From: Colwellia sp.
GTDB lineage: Bacteria > Pseudomonadota > Gammaproteobacteria > Enterobacterales > Alteromonadaceae
Direction: 5' to 3'
DNA length: 64,000 bases
Assembly: GCA_013215655.1 (NCBI GenBank)
Contig: JABSOX010000026.1
Span: 1 to 64,000, forward strand
Positions 26,401-36,800 of the stretch are shown piece after piece (the first letter of the stretch is position 1; each line of letters begins with the position of its first letter). The translations under genes were made by a program, and so were the position numbers. The notes under the pieces were generated by a model. It saw nothing but the letters and a program-made list of their open reading frames with translations, was not told the DNA's origin and did not search any database.

Positions 26401-27757
26401 TTTCATTTAACATTTGCTGATAATAAGGATTATAGGTAAGCCGATATAAAGGTTTACCTAGTTGCAGATTTTGCGCAGTTTTTTCACCAACGATCACTTG
26501 TTCACTCATTTTACATTGCTGATAAATAACCATATCACTAACATAATGACTACAATTTCGATATTGTCCATCTACACCATAATGCCTATTCGTTGGCGCA
26601 TTGGTCACCGATGTATGAGCAACATCATATACTTTTGCGCAAAGCTCAGCTTCATTGCAAATTGGAACTATCAGATTTAAGTTTTTCGGTAACTGCTGCT
26701 TGGATTTATCAGCATTGCCATAATAAATAACCGTATCTGAGCCACTATTCATTTGTTGAGAAGAATTATGCCATTGAGAAATAAGTCCTAAGGTAGCATC
26801 AGTACTAATCGTTTGATCATGTTCGCTAACAACGACAAACATCGGGATATTTTTAATTTTTATCGGTAAGTCGACATTGTCAGCATAAACATCATTCATC
26901 AAGTCATGTACTTGTGCGCCCGCATTAAAAGGAAAGGACTCATACTTAGCAAAATCGCTATCAGCATCTTTCCCAACCCAATCAAGAAATGGAATAAGAT
27001 CGACATATTGTGCTAACCAAGCTATATCACTCTTTGCTTTTGAGGCAGGCGACCATAAAAAGAGACCTTTTATTTTATCGTTCGGCTCTTTATTAGCATC
27101 TTCGTTAGTAATAAGATAATCAAGTATTAAAGCGCCGCCTGTTGAAAAACCACCTAAATATACGTTATCGAAATCACCTAAGGTGCGAGTAATCGCATAG
27201 TCCGTTGCTTGACGCCATTGCGACAGTTCAACATCAATTAAATCAGCTGGAGCTGTTGCATGTCCTGGTAAAAGTAGCGTACGAACAGTAAACCCTTGTT
27301 GATAATAAAACGCAGCTAAATCATGAAAAACATAAGGAGAGTCAGTCAAACCATGGATCAACAAAATCGCTTTATCATTATTTATTTGTTTTAACTCAAA
27401 TGGTGCAATAAAATCACTGACTTGTGCCAATCGTTTCCATGAATTTTGTTTTGACAGTAATCTAAAAACGTCATTATCAATGGGACAGTATTGCTGTGCA
27501 CGGGGATTTTTCTGTTCAATTAATTGTCGCGCGTAAGCTAAGTATTGTTCAAAAGGTTGATTCTCCGCATAGTCAAAAGTTACTAACTCTTGTTCATCAA
27601 CCTTATTACTAAATCGATATTTACCCCCCTCAATTGATTTAACAATTTCAGAATTATCAACCGTTAAACAATTATTTTCTGCAGCTGGCTCAGCATATAA
27701 CGACATAGGTACAAACAGCATTGCAGTAATCAATAATAAGACTGTACGTGACAACAT
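26357..27757 (-). CDS. Secreted alpha/beta hydrolase (lipase/esterase-like)
   Basis: A 466-residue protein with a signal peptide (residues 1-22, ending SLYA). The alpha/beta fold begins near 130 with LLIHGLTDSPYVFHDLA (oxyanion HG motif). The nucleophile is Ser205 in GGFSTGGALIL, the acid is probably the Asp in VVSEHDQTIS, and the base is the His in VAHTSVTN. It resembles monoacylglycerol-lipase-type hydrolases with an extra N-terminal region. AAGGAT precedes the ATG. Its 3' end overlaps the protease gene by 44 bp with no terminator between them, so the two transcripts may be antisense to each other. Substrate unknown. Confidence 0.85.
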   Translation of the reverse strand: MLSRTVLLLITAMLFVPMSLYAEPAAENNCLTVDNSEIVKSIEGGKYRFSNKVDEQELVTFDYAENQPFEQYLAYARQLIEQKNPRAQQYCPIDNDVFRLLSKQNSWKRLAQVSDFIAPFELKQINNDKAILLIHGLTDSPYVFHDLAAFYYQQGFTVRTLLLPGHATAPADLIDVELSQWRQATDYAITRTLGDFDNVYLGGFSTGGALILDYLITNEDANKEPNDKIKGLFLWSPASKAKSDIAWLAQYVDLIPFLDWVGKDADSDFAKYESFPFNAGAQVHDLMNDVYADNVDLPIKIKNIPMFVVVSEHDQTISTDATLGLISQWHNSSQQMNSGSDTVIYYGNADKSKQQLPKNLNLIVPICNEAELCAKVYDVAHTSVTNAPTNRHYGVDGQYRNCSHYVSDMVIYQQCKMSEQVIVGEKTAQNLQLGKPLYRLTYNPYYQQMLNEIKTFLKKSDAAQSE

Positions 27758-27801
27758 TTTTATCCTTAATTTTTATTCTTATTTGTTAAGCTTAAATTTA
27801 T

Positions 27802-28653
27802 CTAAGCTAATTTAAGTTTAAACTCTTCTTTATAACGTCTTGATAAATTAAGAACTTTACCATTAATTAGTTTCACTTCACTATCACCACTACTTAATGG
27901 CGTAATTGAATCTATTAAGTCCAAATTAATTGCATAAGAGCGATGAATACGACAAAAACCTTTATTTTCGATTTTAGGGATGAGATTGCTCATCGTTGCT
28001 CGCATCGGATAAATACGCTGCTTAATATGTAAATTAACGTAATTACCTGACGACTCTAACCATTCGATATCTTCAACCCGAATAATAAATTCTTTACCTA
28101 ATTTTTTAACCAATAATCTTTCAATATTATTGTTAATCGTTTCATCTTCACCTACCTCGACAGGATTAGCTTCGCCCTGTAAACGACTTAAAATGAAACC
28201 ATAACTTTTAATAAGCACAATAAAGAAAATAAAACCCCATAAATCTTTACGATATTCATATAAAAGCTCATAGCCGATATTACCAAAATCGTAAAATTGT
28301 CCTTGCAGCCAGTAAATTATTTTTCTAATTGCCACCATAATAGCGATATGGCAAGCCGAAAAAACAAGTGAACTGGCTAAATAAATAACCAAGGACGTTT
28401 TAATATTGATCCAACTAAATGGCCATTTTTTTAATAAATAGAGCAGTGCTGGAAATAATAACAAAACACCAATAGCGCTTGAGTATTCCCATACAAACGG
28501 TTCCCACAATTGAAATGCGGGTTCACCTTTACGGCCTGCTTCCATGATTTCGGAAGTTGCTGAGATGCCATTATTAATCAAAAAATAAAAAATTAGAAAC
28601 GTAATTTCATAGCCCAATTTGTATTTTTGAAAATGTATTAATTTGCTCTTCAT
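27802..28653 (-). CDS. Membrane-anchored LytTR transcriptional regulator
   Basis: A 283-residue protein with about four membrane helices in the first 170 residues (near 15-33, 57-75, 85-110 and 143-163) and a LytTR DNA-binding domain at about 185-283 (VEDIEWLESSGNYVNLHI, FCRIHRSYAINLDLI, VLNLSRRYKEEFK). There is no receiver domain, so control is likely by a membrane signal acting directly. It is divergent from the acyltransferase gene at 28797 (143-bp gap) and lies 44 bp upstream of the hydrolase on the same strand, so either could be its target. Confidence 0.88.
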   Translation of the reverse strand: MKSKLIHFQKYKLGYEITFLIFYFLINNGISATSEIMEAGRKGEPAFQLWEPFVWEYSSAIGVLLLFPALLYLLKKWPFSWINIKTSLVIYLASSLVFSACHIAIMVAIRKIIYWLQGQFYDFGNIGYELLYEYRKDLWGFIFFIVLIKSYGFILSRLQGEANPVEVGEDETINNNIERLLVKKLGKEFIIRVEDIEWLESSGNYVNLHIKQRIYPMRATMSNLIPKIENKGFCRIHRSYAINLDLIDSITPLSSGDSEVKLINGKVLNLSRRYKEEFKLKLA

Positions 28654-28796
28654 CTTTTATTTGTCCCGTAGCAGAAAAGTATCATCCCTATCAGCCACCG
28701 CTTATCCCTATACGTTGTTTGTTAAGCCTTTTTAGCTTTAATTAAAAACTAATTCATACAAGATGCATGTATATTTATAGACGATGATAACAAAAT

Positions 28797-30107
28797 ATGA
28801 AGATAAATAATCCGACAATAACAACATCCTTACTAAAGTATTTTGTTCCTGACAGTCAAGATATGCCTGCTCGTCGCTACGACCTAGATTGGTTACGTAT
28901 TATTGTTTTTGGCTTATTAATTTTATTTCATACCGGTATGTTCTATACCGCTAATTGGGGATTTCACGCTAAAAGTACCTACCAGTCAGAAACCCTAGAA
29001 AGTTTTATGCTCATTCTTGAGCCGTGGCGCATGGCCGTTTTATGGGTAATTTCAGGTATCGCGATTAAGTTTGTTCTAGCAAAAGTTTCTTTATGGCGAT
29101 TTATTAGTATGCGTTCATTGCGATTATTATTACCCTTGTTGTTTGGTATTTTAGTGGTGGTTCCACCACAGTTATATATTGAGATGACCCAAAATGGTGA
29201 TCTCAATATGAATTATTGGCAATTTCTGCAAGAATTTTTCTCAACAAATAGTGAGGTATTTGCTAAATATCAATCCGGTATTTGGCCACATATGGATGTT
29301 AATCATTTATGGTTTATCCGAGCATTATGGCAATATTCATTAGGACTGATCTTTTTCTTACCACTTTTAAATTCACAATGGTTTAACAAAGCGACCAACC
29401 GGTTAGTTAAGCAACATTATTTAGTTGCGATAACTTGTGCAGTTATGCCGATATTTTTAATTCAGCTGAGCTGGGATCAAGATACCGTTCGTTATCCATT
29501 AGGTTTTATTTTTATTGTTTACGGTTATTTAATTGGCTGGAACCTTACTTTTTGGCAACGAATAAGTGAGGCAATAAAGCCATTGCTTATCTCTTCCGTA
29601 ATCTGCTGTGTATCTTTTATCACCTTTTACAACTTGGTGTGGCTAGACCTTATAAAAGGTGGTGAAATAACTAATCAATGGCTAGTCATGGCTGGTCTTT
29701 TTAATTACAGCTTGATGCGCATACTTGGCATATTAACGGTATTTGCTTTAGCTCATAAATTTCTTAATCGAAAGTCTACAAAGTTAAAGTATTTTAACGA
29801 TGCGGTATATCCGTTTTATATACTTCACCAAACGTTGATTATCGTTATTGGCTACAATCTTTCATCATTGGATTTAGGACCCATACTTGAGCCATTACTG
29901 TTAATTATATGCACTAGTGCAGCATGTTTCATCGGGTTTGAAATCATTAGAAGAACAGAATTATTAAGACCCTGCTTTGGCCTTAAAATGACAATAAGTT
30001 ATCACTTATCGATTAGAAGATTAGGATATGCCAGTGCTTACTTAATGATAATGCCAATAGGTTATAACATTTTAGATTGGTCAGTTTATTTGCTCACGGG
30101 CTATTGA
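28797..30107 (+). CDS. Acyltransferase family 3 membrane protein (OpgC/OafA-like)
   Basis: A 436-residue integral membrane protein with about ten to twelve hydrophobic segments. The start of the acyltransferase-3 domain is RRYDLDWLRIIVFGLLILFH (residues 26-45), with the family Arg-Asp pair and His. PLLFGILVVVPPQLYIE, HLWFIRALWQYSLGLIFFLP and DAVYPFYILHQTLII (about residues 335-350) are further family blocks. Such proteins move acyl groups onto periplasmic glucans, lipopolysaccharide or other glycans; OpgC succinylates glucans. The acceptor is unknown here. It is divergent from the LytTR regulator, its most likely controller. Confidence 0.88.
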   Translation: MKINNPTITTSLLKYFVPDSQDMPARRYDLDWLRIIVFGLLILFHTGMFYTANWGFHAKSTYQSETLESFMLILEPWRMAVLWVISGIAIKFVLAKVSLWRFISMRSLRLLLPLLFGILVVVPPQLYIEMTQNGDLNMNYWQFLQEFFSTNSEVFAKYQSGIWPHMDVNHLWFIRALWQYSLGLIFFLPLLNSQWFNKATNRLVKQHYLVAITCAVMPIFLIQLSWDQDTVRYPLGFIFIVYGYLIGWNLTFWQRISEAIKPLLISSVICCVSFITFYNLVWLDLIKGGEITNQWLVMAGLFNYSLMRILGILTVFALAHKFLNRKSTKLKYFNDAVYPFYILHQTLIIVIGYNLSSLDLGPILEPLLLIICTSAACFIGFEIIRRTELLRPCFGLKMTISYHLSIRRLGYASAYLMIMPIGYNILDWSVYLLTGY

Positions 30108-30123
30108 TTTTGATTTTGACAAT

Positions 30124-30164
30124 AGATTAGCAAGTTGAAATAAGCTTCAACCTGCTAATCTTTT
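30124..30164 (+). terminator. Terminator downstream of acyltransferase gene
   Basis: AGATTAGC-AA-GTTGAA (30124-30139) pairs with TTCAAC-CT-GCTAATCT (30146-30161); a U-run (30161-30164) follows on the plus strand. Confidence 0.75.
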
Positions 30165-30215
30165 ATTACAAAAAAGCAACTTTCGGTTAAGAACAGGGCT
30201 TCAAAATGATAGTCC

Positions 30216-30239
30216 TGTGGTTAATCACCACACTTTTTT
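30216..30239 (+). terminator. Second terminator between convergent genes
   Basis: Stem TGTGGT (30216-30221) / ACCACA (30227-30232), 5-nt loop, followed by C and six Ts (30234-30239). It lies just before the end of the convergent sugar porter gene, so it backs up the terminator at 30124. Confidence 0.7.
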
Positions 30240-30252
30240 GAAATGAATACTA

Positions 30253-31689
30253 TTACATCGCTTCTAAGCTAACACCTCGTGTTTCTTTAATATATTTAAT
30301 AACAAAGAATATACTGATGAATGCTGAAATAGCATATAAGCCATAGGCACCCGCTAGGCCAATACTTCCTAACATCATTGGAAAGGTCATCGTAATAGCA
30401 AAATTTGCAATCCACTGTGCACTTGCAGCTACCGCTAATGCCGCTCCGCGAATGCGATTGTTAAACATTTCACCAAGCAATACCCAGACAATAGGTCCCC
30501 AGCTCAAACCAAAAAACACAACAAATAAATTTGCCATAATTAAAGCGAATGTACCCATATTGTCACTAAGAGCAAGTTTACCCAGTTCATTAAGACCGCT
30601 GCTGCCAAAAATATAAGTTAAAGCACCAAGACTGATAAACATGCCGATACTACCAACCAGTAATAAGGGTTTACGACCTACTTTATCAACCAAAGCGATG
30701 GCAATAAATGTTGAAACTATATTGGTTACTCCGGCCATAACGTTAATAAGCAGTGACTGTGATTCATCAAAGCCTGCTGCTTGCCATAACTCTGAGCCGT
30801 AATAAAAAACGACATTGATGCCGACAAATTGTTGAAAAACTGAAAGTGCAATGCCAACCCAAATGATCGGATGAATTTTTTTCTCGCCATCTATAAATAA
30901 ATCACGAATACTCGGCTTTTTATCGCCATGTAATGATCGTTTAACATCTTCTATTTGTTTATCTACAGGGCTTGATGATATTTTACTGAACACTTTTTTA
31001 GCTTTTTTAATTTCGCCCTGTGCAACTAAGTAACGTGGCGATTCAGGGATAAATAACACACCAACTAAAAATAAAATAGCTGGAATAAGTTCAACCCAAA
31101 ACATCCAACGCCAAGCCGCAAGGTCAAGCATTAAAATACCTTCGGCACCACCAGCATTTGAGGAAATGAGGAAATTACTTAAAAAGGCAGCAAATAAGCC
31201 AAGTACAATGGCCAGTTGTTGCAACGTTGCCAAACGTCCACGTATCGCAGCCGGAGCAACTTCGGCAATATAGGCTGGTGCTAATACTGAAGCAGCTCCT
31301 ATACCTAAACCACCAAATAAACGATAAAAGATGAATTCAGCAGAAGAATCAGCGAAGCCAGAACCAAAAGCACTGATCGCAAAAATAACAGCAGTTAATA
31401 TCATGATCGCTCTGCGACCAAAATTATCTGCTAACGGTCCAGCAGCTAGTGCACCAAATGCACAGCCGAGTAAAACAGAGGCAACATTAAAGCCGGTTGA
31501 AACATCATTAGAATTAAAAGCATTGCCTAATGCGCCAACTGTGCCATTTATCACTCCTGAGTCAAAACCAAACAGGAAGCCACCAAGTGCTGCTACCGCT
31601 GAAATAAAGAAGACATAAAGAATGGAGTCGGGAGTATCTTTAATCTCAGGAAATGTTGCCTGTAAATCATTAGACGAGGGGGTAATCAT
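30253..31689 (-). CDS. Sugar porter (MFS) proton symporter
   Basis: About 478 residues, twelve membrane helices. Sugar-porter signatures are present: GFLFGFDSGVINGTVGAL in helix 1, DNFGRRAIM in the first cytoplasmic loop, PESPRYLV after helix 6, FQQFVGINVVFYYG in helix 7, DKVGRKPLL, and KETRGVSLE at the end in place of PETKG. Members carry hexoses or pentoses with protons. The reading frame is open for 28 codons upstream, but the ATG at 31689 is chosen because of AGGA before it and because the added residues are low-complexity. Three copies of ATTGTT (31703-31720) lie in the leader. It stands apart from the FecIR genes, which end in a terminator at 31763. Confidence 0.9.
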   Translation of the reverse strand: MITPSSNDLQATFPEIKDTPDSILYVFFISAVAALGGFLFGFDSGVINGTVGALGNAFNSNDVSTGFNVASVLLGCAFGALAAGPLADNFGRRAIMILTAVIFAISAFGSGFADSSAEFIFYRLFGGLGIGAASVLAPAYIAEVAPAAIRGRLATLQQLAIVLGLFAAFLSNFLISSNAGGAEGILMLDLAAWRWMFWVELIPAILFLVGVLFIPESPRYLVAQGEIKKAKKVFSKISSSPVDKQIEDVKRSLHGDKKPSIRDLFIDGEKKIHPIIWVGIALSVFQQFVGINVVFYYGSELWQAAGFDESQSLLINVMAGVTNIVSTFIAIALVDKVGRKPLLLVGSIGMFISLGALTYIFGSSGLNELGKLALSDNMGTFALIMANLFVVFFGLSWGPIVWVLLGEMFNNRIRGAALAVAASAQWIANFAITMTFPMMLGSIGLAGAYGLYAISAFISIFFVIKYIKETRGVSLEAM

Positions 31690-31762
31690 AAATTTTGTCC
31701 TAATTGTTATTGTTATTGTTATTTTTAAATTTGATATGAAAAACGATTCATCAATTAAACGT

Positions 31763-31788
31763 AAAAAACCCATTACTTACGTAATGGG
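31763..31788 (-). terminator. Terminator of the sigma/anti-sigma operon
   Basis: Perfect 8-bp stem CCCATTAC (31769-31776) / GTAATGGG (31781-31788) with a 4-nt loop, followed on the minus strand by six Ts (31768-31763). It ends the fecI/fecR-type transcript 44 bp after its stop codon. Confidence 0.85.
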
Positions 31789-31831
31789 GCGTCGGATTAT
31801 ATCGACATGCAAGGGAAGACATCTTTGAAAA

Positions 31832-32926
31832 TCAACCAGTATATTTCAAAATAATTTTATCGCGGCTAACTTTTTCGTAACTGATGTTAAAATTATTACT
31901 TAATACCTCAAGTAAACCTTTAACATCACCCGTTTTAAATACACCAGCAACCTGTACCTTTTTAAGTCTTTCATCATCAGATAATTCAAACGTTATATCG
32001 GTATAGCGACTAATCTCTGCCATCGCATCAGCCAACGACTCCCCTCTAAATATTAAATTGCCGTGACGCCATGACAAACTAGCTGCAACGTCTATCGGGT
32101 CAAGTTTGATGATTTTTTCAATCACTTTACCAGTAAGATCTAACTCAACTTTTTCACCTTTTGAGATTGCCATTGAACTTCGTGGTAGCCTTGTTGCCAA
32201 CGCATCTATGTCCATAAAACCCATATCAGCTATAATATTGTGTTTTTCTGCAACTAATACCTTGCCTGCAGTAACAATAAGCTCTACCAATTCATTGCGT
32301 ACTTCCACATTAAAGGAAGTACCAACTGCCTGAATCACTTTGCCGCTAGCAATAACACTTAATGGCCGATTTTTGTCATGGGCAACATCGATATGAATTT
32401 CACCACGATGTAATTCGATTATTCTTGCAGTAGTGGTATACCTTATTTGGACAAAGCTGTTGGTATTTAGAATTATCTTACTGTTGTCAGGTAAGTTGAT
32501 GGTATTACTTTCCCCAACATCAGTCTGATAATTCATTTGTTTAACAACGACAGATGATTGTTCTGATTGTCCAAACGATGAGAAATTAATACCGCTTTGA
32601 TAAAATCCAATGGTGATAGCAAAAATTACTGAAGCAGCCATTGCACCTATCCATTTCGGCAACTTTTTCTGCGTAACGGTCCTTTGCGGAAACAAATCAG
32701 ATAAACGACTAAGCTCATCCATTTTGTCCCAGATTTTCGCTACTTCAAATAATACTTCAAGATTTAGGGGAGATAAAACTAACCAGGTTTGTAGTGACGA
32801 TTTTTCGTCCTGATCCAAGCCGCGATCAAGTTTTGCAATCCAATCACTTGCTTCATCCAGGCGTTTTTCTTCTGCTAGAATATTATTCTGTTTGCCCTTT
32901 GCATGAAGTTGATGAATATTACTCAT
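31832..32926 (-). CDS. FecR-type anti-sigma factor
   Basis: A 364-residue single-span membrane protein. The N-terminal cytoplasmic DUF4880 region (about 15-65; ASDWIAKLDRGLDQDE) should hold the sigma factor. One helix (about 95-112; WIGAMAASVIFAITIGFYQSG) follows, then the periplasmic FecR domain (about 130-235) and a C-terminal DUF4974/STN-like region (GNLIFRGESLADAMAEISRY). The start at 32926 is chosen for its AGGAG ribosome binding site; a longer frame exists. Its start overlaps the sigma gene stop by 8 bp. It would relay binding at the STN-bearing TonB receptor (33855) to the sigma factor. Confidence 0.92.
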   Translation of the reverse strand: MSNIHQLHAKGKQNNILAEEKRLDEASDWIAKLDRGLDQDEKSSLQTWLVLSPLNLEVLFEVAKIWDKMDELSRLSDLFPQRTVTQKKLPKWIGAMAASVIFAITIGFYQSGINFSSFGQSEQSSVVVKQMNYQTDVGESNTINLPDNSKIILNTNSFVQIRYTTTARIIELHRGEIHIDVAHDKNRPLSVIASGKVIQAVGTSFNVEVRNELVELIVTAGKVLVAEKHNIIADMGFMDIDALATRLPRSSMAISKGEKVELDLTGKVIEKIIKLDPIDVAASLSWRHGNLIFRGESLADAMAEISRYTDITFELSDDERLKKVQVAGVFKTGDVKGLLEVLSNNFNISYEKVSRDKIILKYTG

Positions 32927-33491
32927 GTGATACTCCTGCCATGATTGATGAAGCATTAGAGCTATTCTTGTTAACACTACTGTTAATTTTACGCATGAAT
33001 AATGTGCAACGTTTCATGCCTGCTGATATATGTTTTTCCACGGTACTTTCACTAAGATTTAATTGTGCAGCGATTTCACGCTGCGAATAACCATAAACTT
33101 TCTTTAAGACAAAAACTTTACGACACTGTTGAGGTAATTGTCTAACTGCCTCACATAAATGTGCGAACTCACTATCGATTAAAGCATTTTCATACATTTC
33201 ATCTTTGGAGTGATTGGATAATACCTGCTCCAATGCTTCCATATCTTCAATACCATCAACGAGCCTGATGTTTGCTTGTTTTTGATAATCTAATGCCAAA
33301 TTACGAGCCGTTTTATACATAAATGACTTTGGTGAGGAAATATTTTCTTTATTTTCTATTTGACAGATGCGCACATAAGTTTCTTGTACAATATCTTCAA
33401 TTTCATGCGGCGGTACAATTCTAGCGACAAGTCTAGATATACTTTTTCTCGACGCTAAATAGACTTTATAAAATAAGGTGTCGTTCGACAT
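32919..33491 (-). CDS. FecI-type ECF sigma factor
   Basis: A 190-residue extracytoplasmic-function sigma factor. Region 2 includes IEDIVQETYVRICQIE and KSFMYKTARNLALDYQ; region 4 includes LPQQCRKVFVLKKVYGYSQ followed by REIAAQLNLSESTVEKH. In the Fec paradigm it directs transcription of the neighbouring TonB receptor operon when the receptor is loaded. It is divergent from the STN-TonB receptor gene (363-bp gap), and translationally coupled to the anti-sigma gene. Confidence 0.92.
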   Translation of the reverse strand: MSNDTLFYKVYLASRKSISRLVARIVPPHEIEDIVQETYVRICQIENKENISSPKSFMYKTARNLALDYQKQANIRLVDGIEDMEALEQVLSNHSKDEMYENALIDSEFAHLCEAVRQLPQQCRKVFVLKKVYGYSQREIAAQLNLSESTVEKHISAGMKRCTLFMRKINSSVNKNSSNASSIMAGVSHE

Positions 33492-33854
33492 TACAATCCA
33501 CTCATTTAATTTTTTTTACGGTTCTAATGTGTATATAGTAATAAGACGATTGAACGATAAAATTCCGCCAGTTAAATTTAGATTAATTCATATTAAATAT
33601 ATTTATATGTATTTAATGTAGCTCTTTTTTAAATCGAACTGTTATTTAATTAAATAATGATTAATTACCAAAGAGCTAAAAGATCGTTTCTCACCTAGTA
33701 TTTATCATGATTTTTTAAAGTTCAAGGTATCGAATAATTGATTAGTGATATTTTTTGATTGAAATACATAGATTGATAGAATATTTTATATAATAAAAAC
33801 GAAGATCGCACATATGTACTTAAATGCTAAAAAAGGCATCCTTAATTAATAAGC
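33492..33854. other. Gene-free divergent control region, sigma gene / TonB receptor
   Basis: 363 bp, very AT-rich, with no credible ORF. It must hold the promoters of the sigma gene and the receptor. An 8-bp inverted repeat ATTAAATA (33592-33599) / TATTTAAT (33610-33617) is visible but may be chance in such AT-rich DNA. I cannot assign a specific ECF promoter. Confidence 0.5.
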
Positions 33855-36800
33855 ATGATTAGTCAGCAAATAAACTTACTTGGAATACTTAAAAACTTTT
33901 TATGGAAGAAAATACAAGGCTTATTGCCTTTGTTTTATGTATGGAAAAAATCTATAGTTTCGATATATAAAAAATTTCAGCTACGTTTTATTTCGTTAAT
34001 ATTACTTTATAGCCTATCTACGGGTGAATTATTTGCCTTACAAAAAAATGAAAAAATAACCTTTAATATTCCCAGACAACGAGCGGATTTATCACTAATA
34101 AGTTTTGCCGAACAGGCAGACATCACCTTACTTTTCCCTTTCGATAAAATAGCAGGAAAACGAACTAACAGAGTAACTGGAAAATATACCGTTACGAACG
34201 CACTGCAAATGTTGCTCAAAGATACGGGCCTTAAAACTAAAAATAGTGACAATGGTCAACTATCTATATTGGTAGACTCAAACTTTAAGAATAAAAGTAA
34301 TTTAGTTAACGACCAACAGCATAAAACTTCAAGTGCAGGACTGGAACAAAGTACCGTAGCAACACCTGATGACCTTGCAGAAACTGAAGTTATAGAAGTA
34401 AGAGGAATTATAGGAGCGTTAGATCGTGCCATGGATGCTAAACGTCAAGTAAGCGGCGTTGTTGACTCAATTTCAGCTGAAGATATTGGAAAGTTTCCTG
34501 ATGCCAACTTAGCTGAATCATTACAACGTATCACCGGTGTTTCAATAGATCGCTCAGGCGGTGAAGGACAATTAATTACCGTTCGTGGATTTGGACCACA
34601 GTTTAACACGGTATTGATTAACGGTCGTCAAATGGCGTCAGAGAATCAAAGTCGCGCATTTAGTTTTGATACTATCGCTTCTGAATTAGTAAAAAATATA
34701 AATGTACATAAAACCTCTACCGCCGTTATGCAATCGGGGGGTATTGGTTCCACTATCAATGTTAATACTGCACGCCCTTTTGCTATTAAAGGTTTTGGAA
34801 TATCAGGTAGCATTAAAGCTATTTACGATGAAAATAGCGAAAAAACAACACCTCAAGTATCAGCATTAATCACGAATACCTTTAACGATGATAAGTTTGG
34901 GTTATTGTTTGCTGTATCGCATCAAAAACGTGAAACTCGTCTAAATCAAGCCCAACTGGATGGATGGTTAGAAAACGTCGGCGTACCAAACCCACAAACT
35001 AAAAATGGCCAAGCGTATATCGGTACTATCTTTTCTCCCCGTAATTACGATCATAAAGTAACCATTGAACAACGTATCCGTACTAATACTAATTTAGTCA
35101 TTCAATATGCACCATCTGATAATTTGGCTATTACTTTTGACAGCATATATTCCGATTTTGATGTTGAAACTGACACTACCTCATATGGACATTGGTTTAC
35201 CGCCCCTAACATTGAAGGTTTTGGTGATGATGCCGGCGCTACTGTTGATAAAAATGGTACTGTGGTTGATTTGTATCAAGAAATTGGTTTAGCAACCGAT
35301 ATGCATGCTAAGAAATTCGACCGTTTAACGGGATCAAGTGCTTTAGGGTTAAATTTTGATTGGGATGTCACTGACAACCTAAATATGACATTGGATTTCA
35401 GTCATTCAAGTGCTGAACGTGAAGCCAATAATGGCCGTGGCGATCAGCTGTCACTGATAGGTTATGCCAACCGTGTTCGTTTCCAGCTTGACAACAATAT
35501 TCTTCCCTATGCGAGTGAATTTGATACCGCTAACGGGGGTATTTATAGTGGTCAACAAGAACTTGATGAAGTTGCTTATAGATCGAATGTCACGCCAAGT
35601 GGTGTATCTACTTACTTGGACCCAAGAAATAGTCGGTCTCACGTAATGCTACGTCGCGGTTTGGCCGTTGAAGACAAGGTTAAACAATTCCGTTGGGATA
35701 GTACTTGGATAGTTAATGATGGCAAGGAGTTAGCGGCCATTAAATTTGGCGCAATGTATTCATCTGAAAGTAAAAAACTTGATCGTTGGGATAACGAAAG
35801 AACCGGTATTCACTGTACTTTTTGTGGTTATCCTGACAACCCCAGTATGAATGGATTTTCTCAAACTATATTTGATGCCGGTAGTGACTTTTTAAGTGAG
35901 ATAAGTGGCAGCGGTCGAATGCCTACATTGTGGTTAGCTCATGATGGTGAAGCGAATTTTACCTTTTTAGAACAATATTCAGCAGATAATGGTAATCCCA
36001 TTAGTTTTGATGCCGAAAAGCGTAATCAGTCATTTAAAATTACCGAAGAAACATTGTCACTATACGCAGAGTTTGACCTTGAAATAGAAGTTGAAGAGAT
36101 GTTTCTTTCAGCATCCATAGGTTTTCGTTATGAAGTTACTGATGTTGATGTTGATGGTACTGACGAACCTATTTCTGAGCTGATAATTCTCGATAAAACG
36201 GAAATGTTAGCTCATTATGGTTCAGCAAATTCAATTACAGAAAGTGCTAATTATGAAGATATTTTGCCAAGTTTACGTATTAAATTAGAAATTAATGATG
36301 AGTTAATTACACGTTTTGCCGCATCTAGAACTATTACTCGCCCACCGTTAGATAGCATGTCACCGGTTACCGTTATCGGTACTACTCGCCAAGGGGGTAA
36401 CTTAACCTCGAATTCCGGTAATCCAGCTTTAGAGCCCTTTACCTCTAATAATTTAGACCTTTCATTGGAATGGTACTATGCAGATACTAGCTATATATCC
36501 GCTGGTTATTTTATAAAAAAAGTTGCTAACTTTATTATTAATTCGACAGAAAATATTATTTTTGAATTGGCTGATGGTAGCTTATTAACAGACCCATCAA
36601 CAGGTAGCGATGTTGACAGCCCAGATTCGTCCGATGAAGTTGCTATATTTACAAATACTTTACCCAACATTAGTGAATCCGCAATTGTTTATGGATGGGA
36701 ACTAGCGTTACAGCATACTTTTAATAATGGCTTTGGTTTAATGGTCAATGGCACTATCGTGAATAGTGACGCCGAACTAGATCCAGCCGATATTACACAA

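Noticed and set aside
31331-31618. 95-codon ORF antisense to the sugar porter
   Set aside because: The predicted protein is a low-complexity Ala/Pro/Lys chain produced by the other strand of membrane helices.
32794-33090. 98-codon ORF across the sigma/anti-sigma junction
   Set aside because: It is antisense to two well-supported, translationally coupled genes and has no ribosome binding site.
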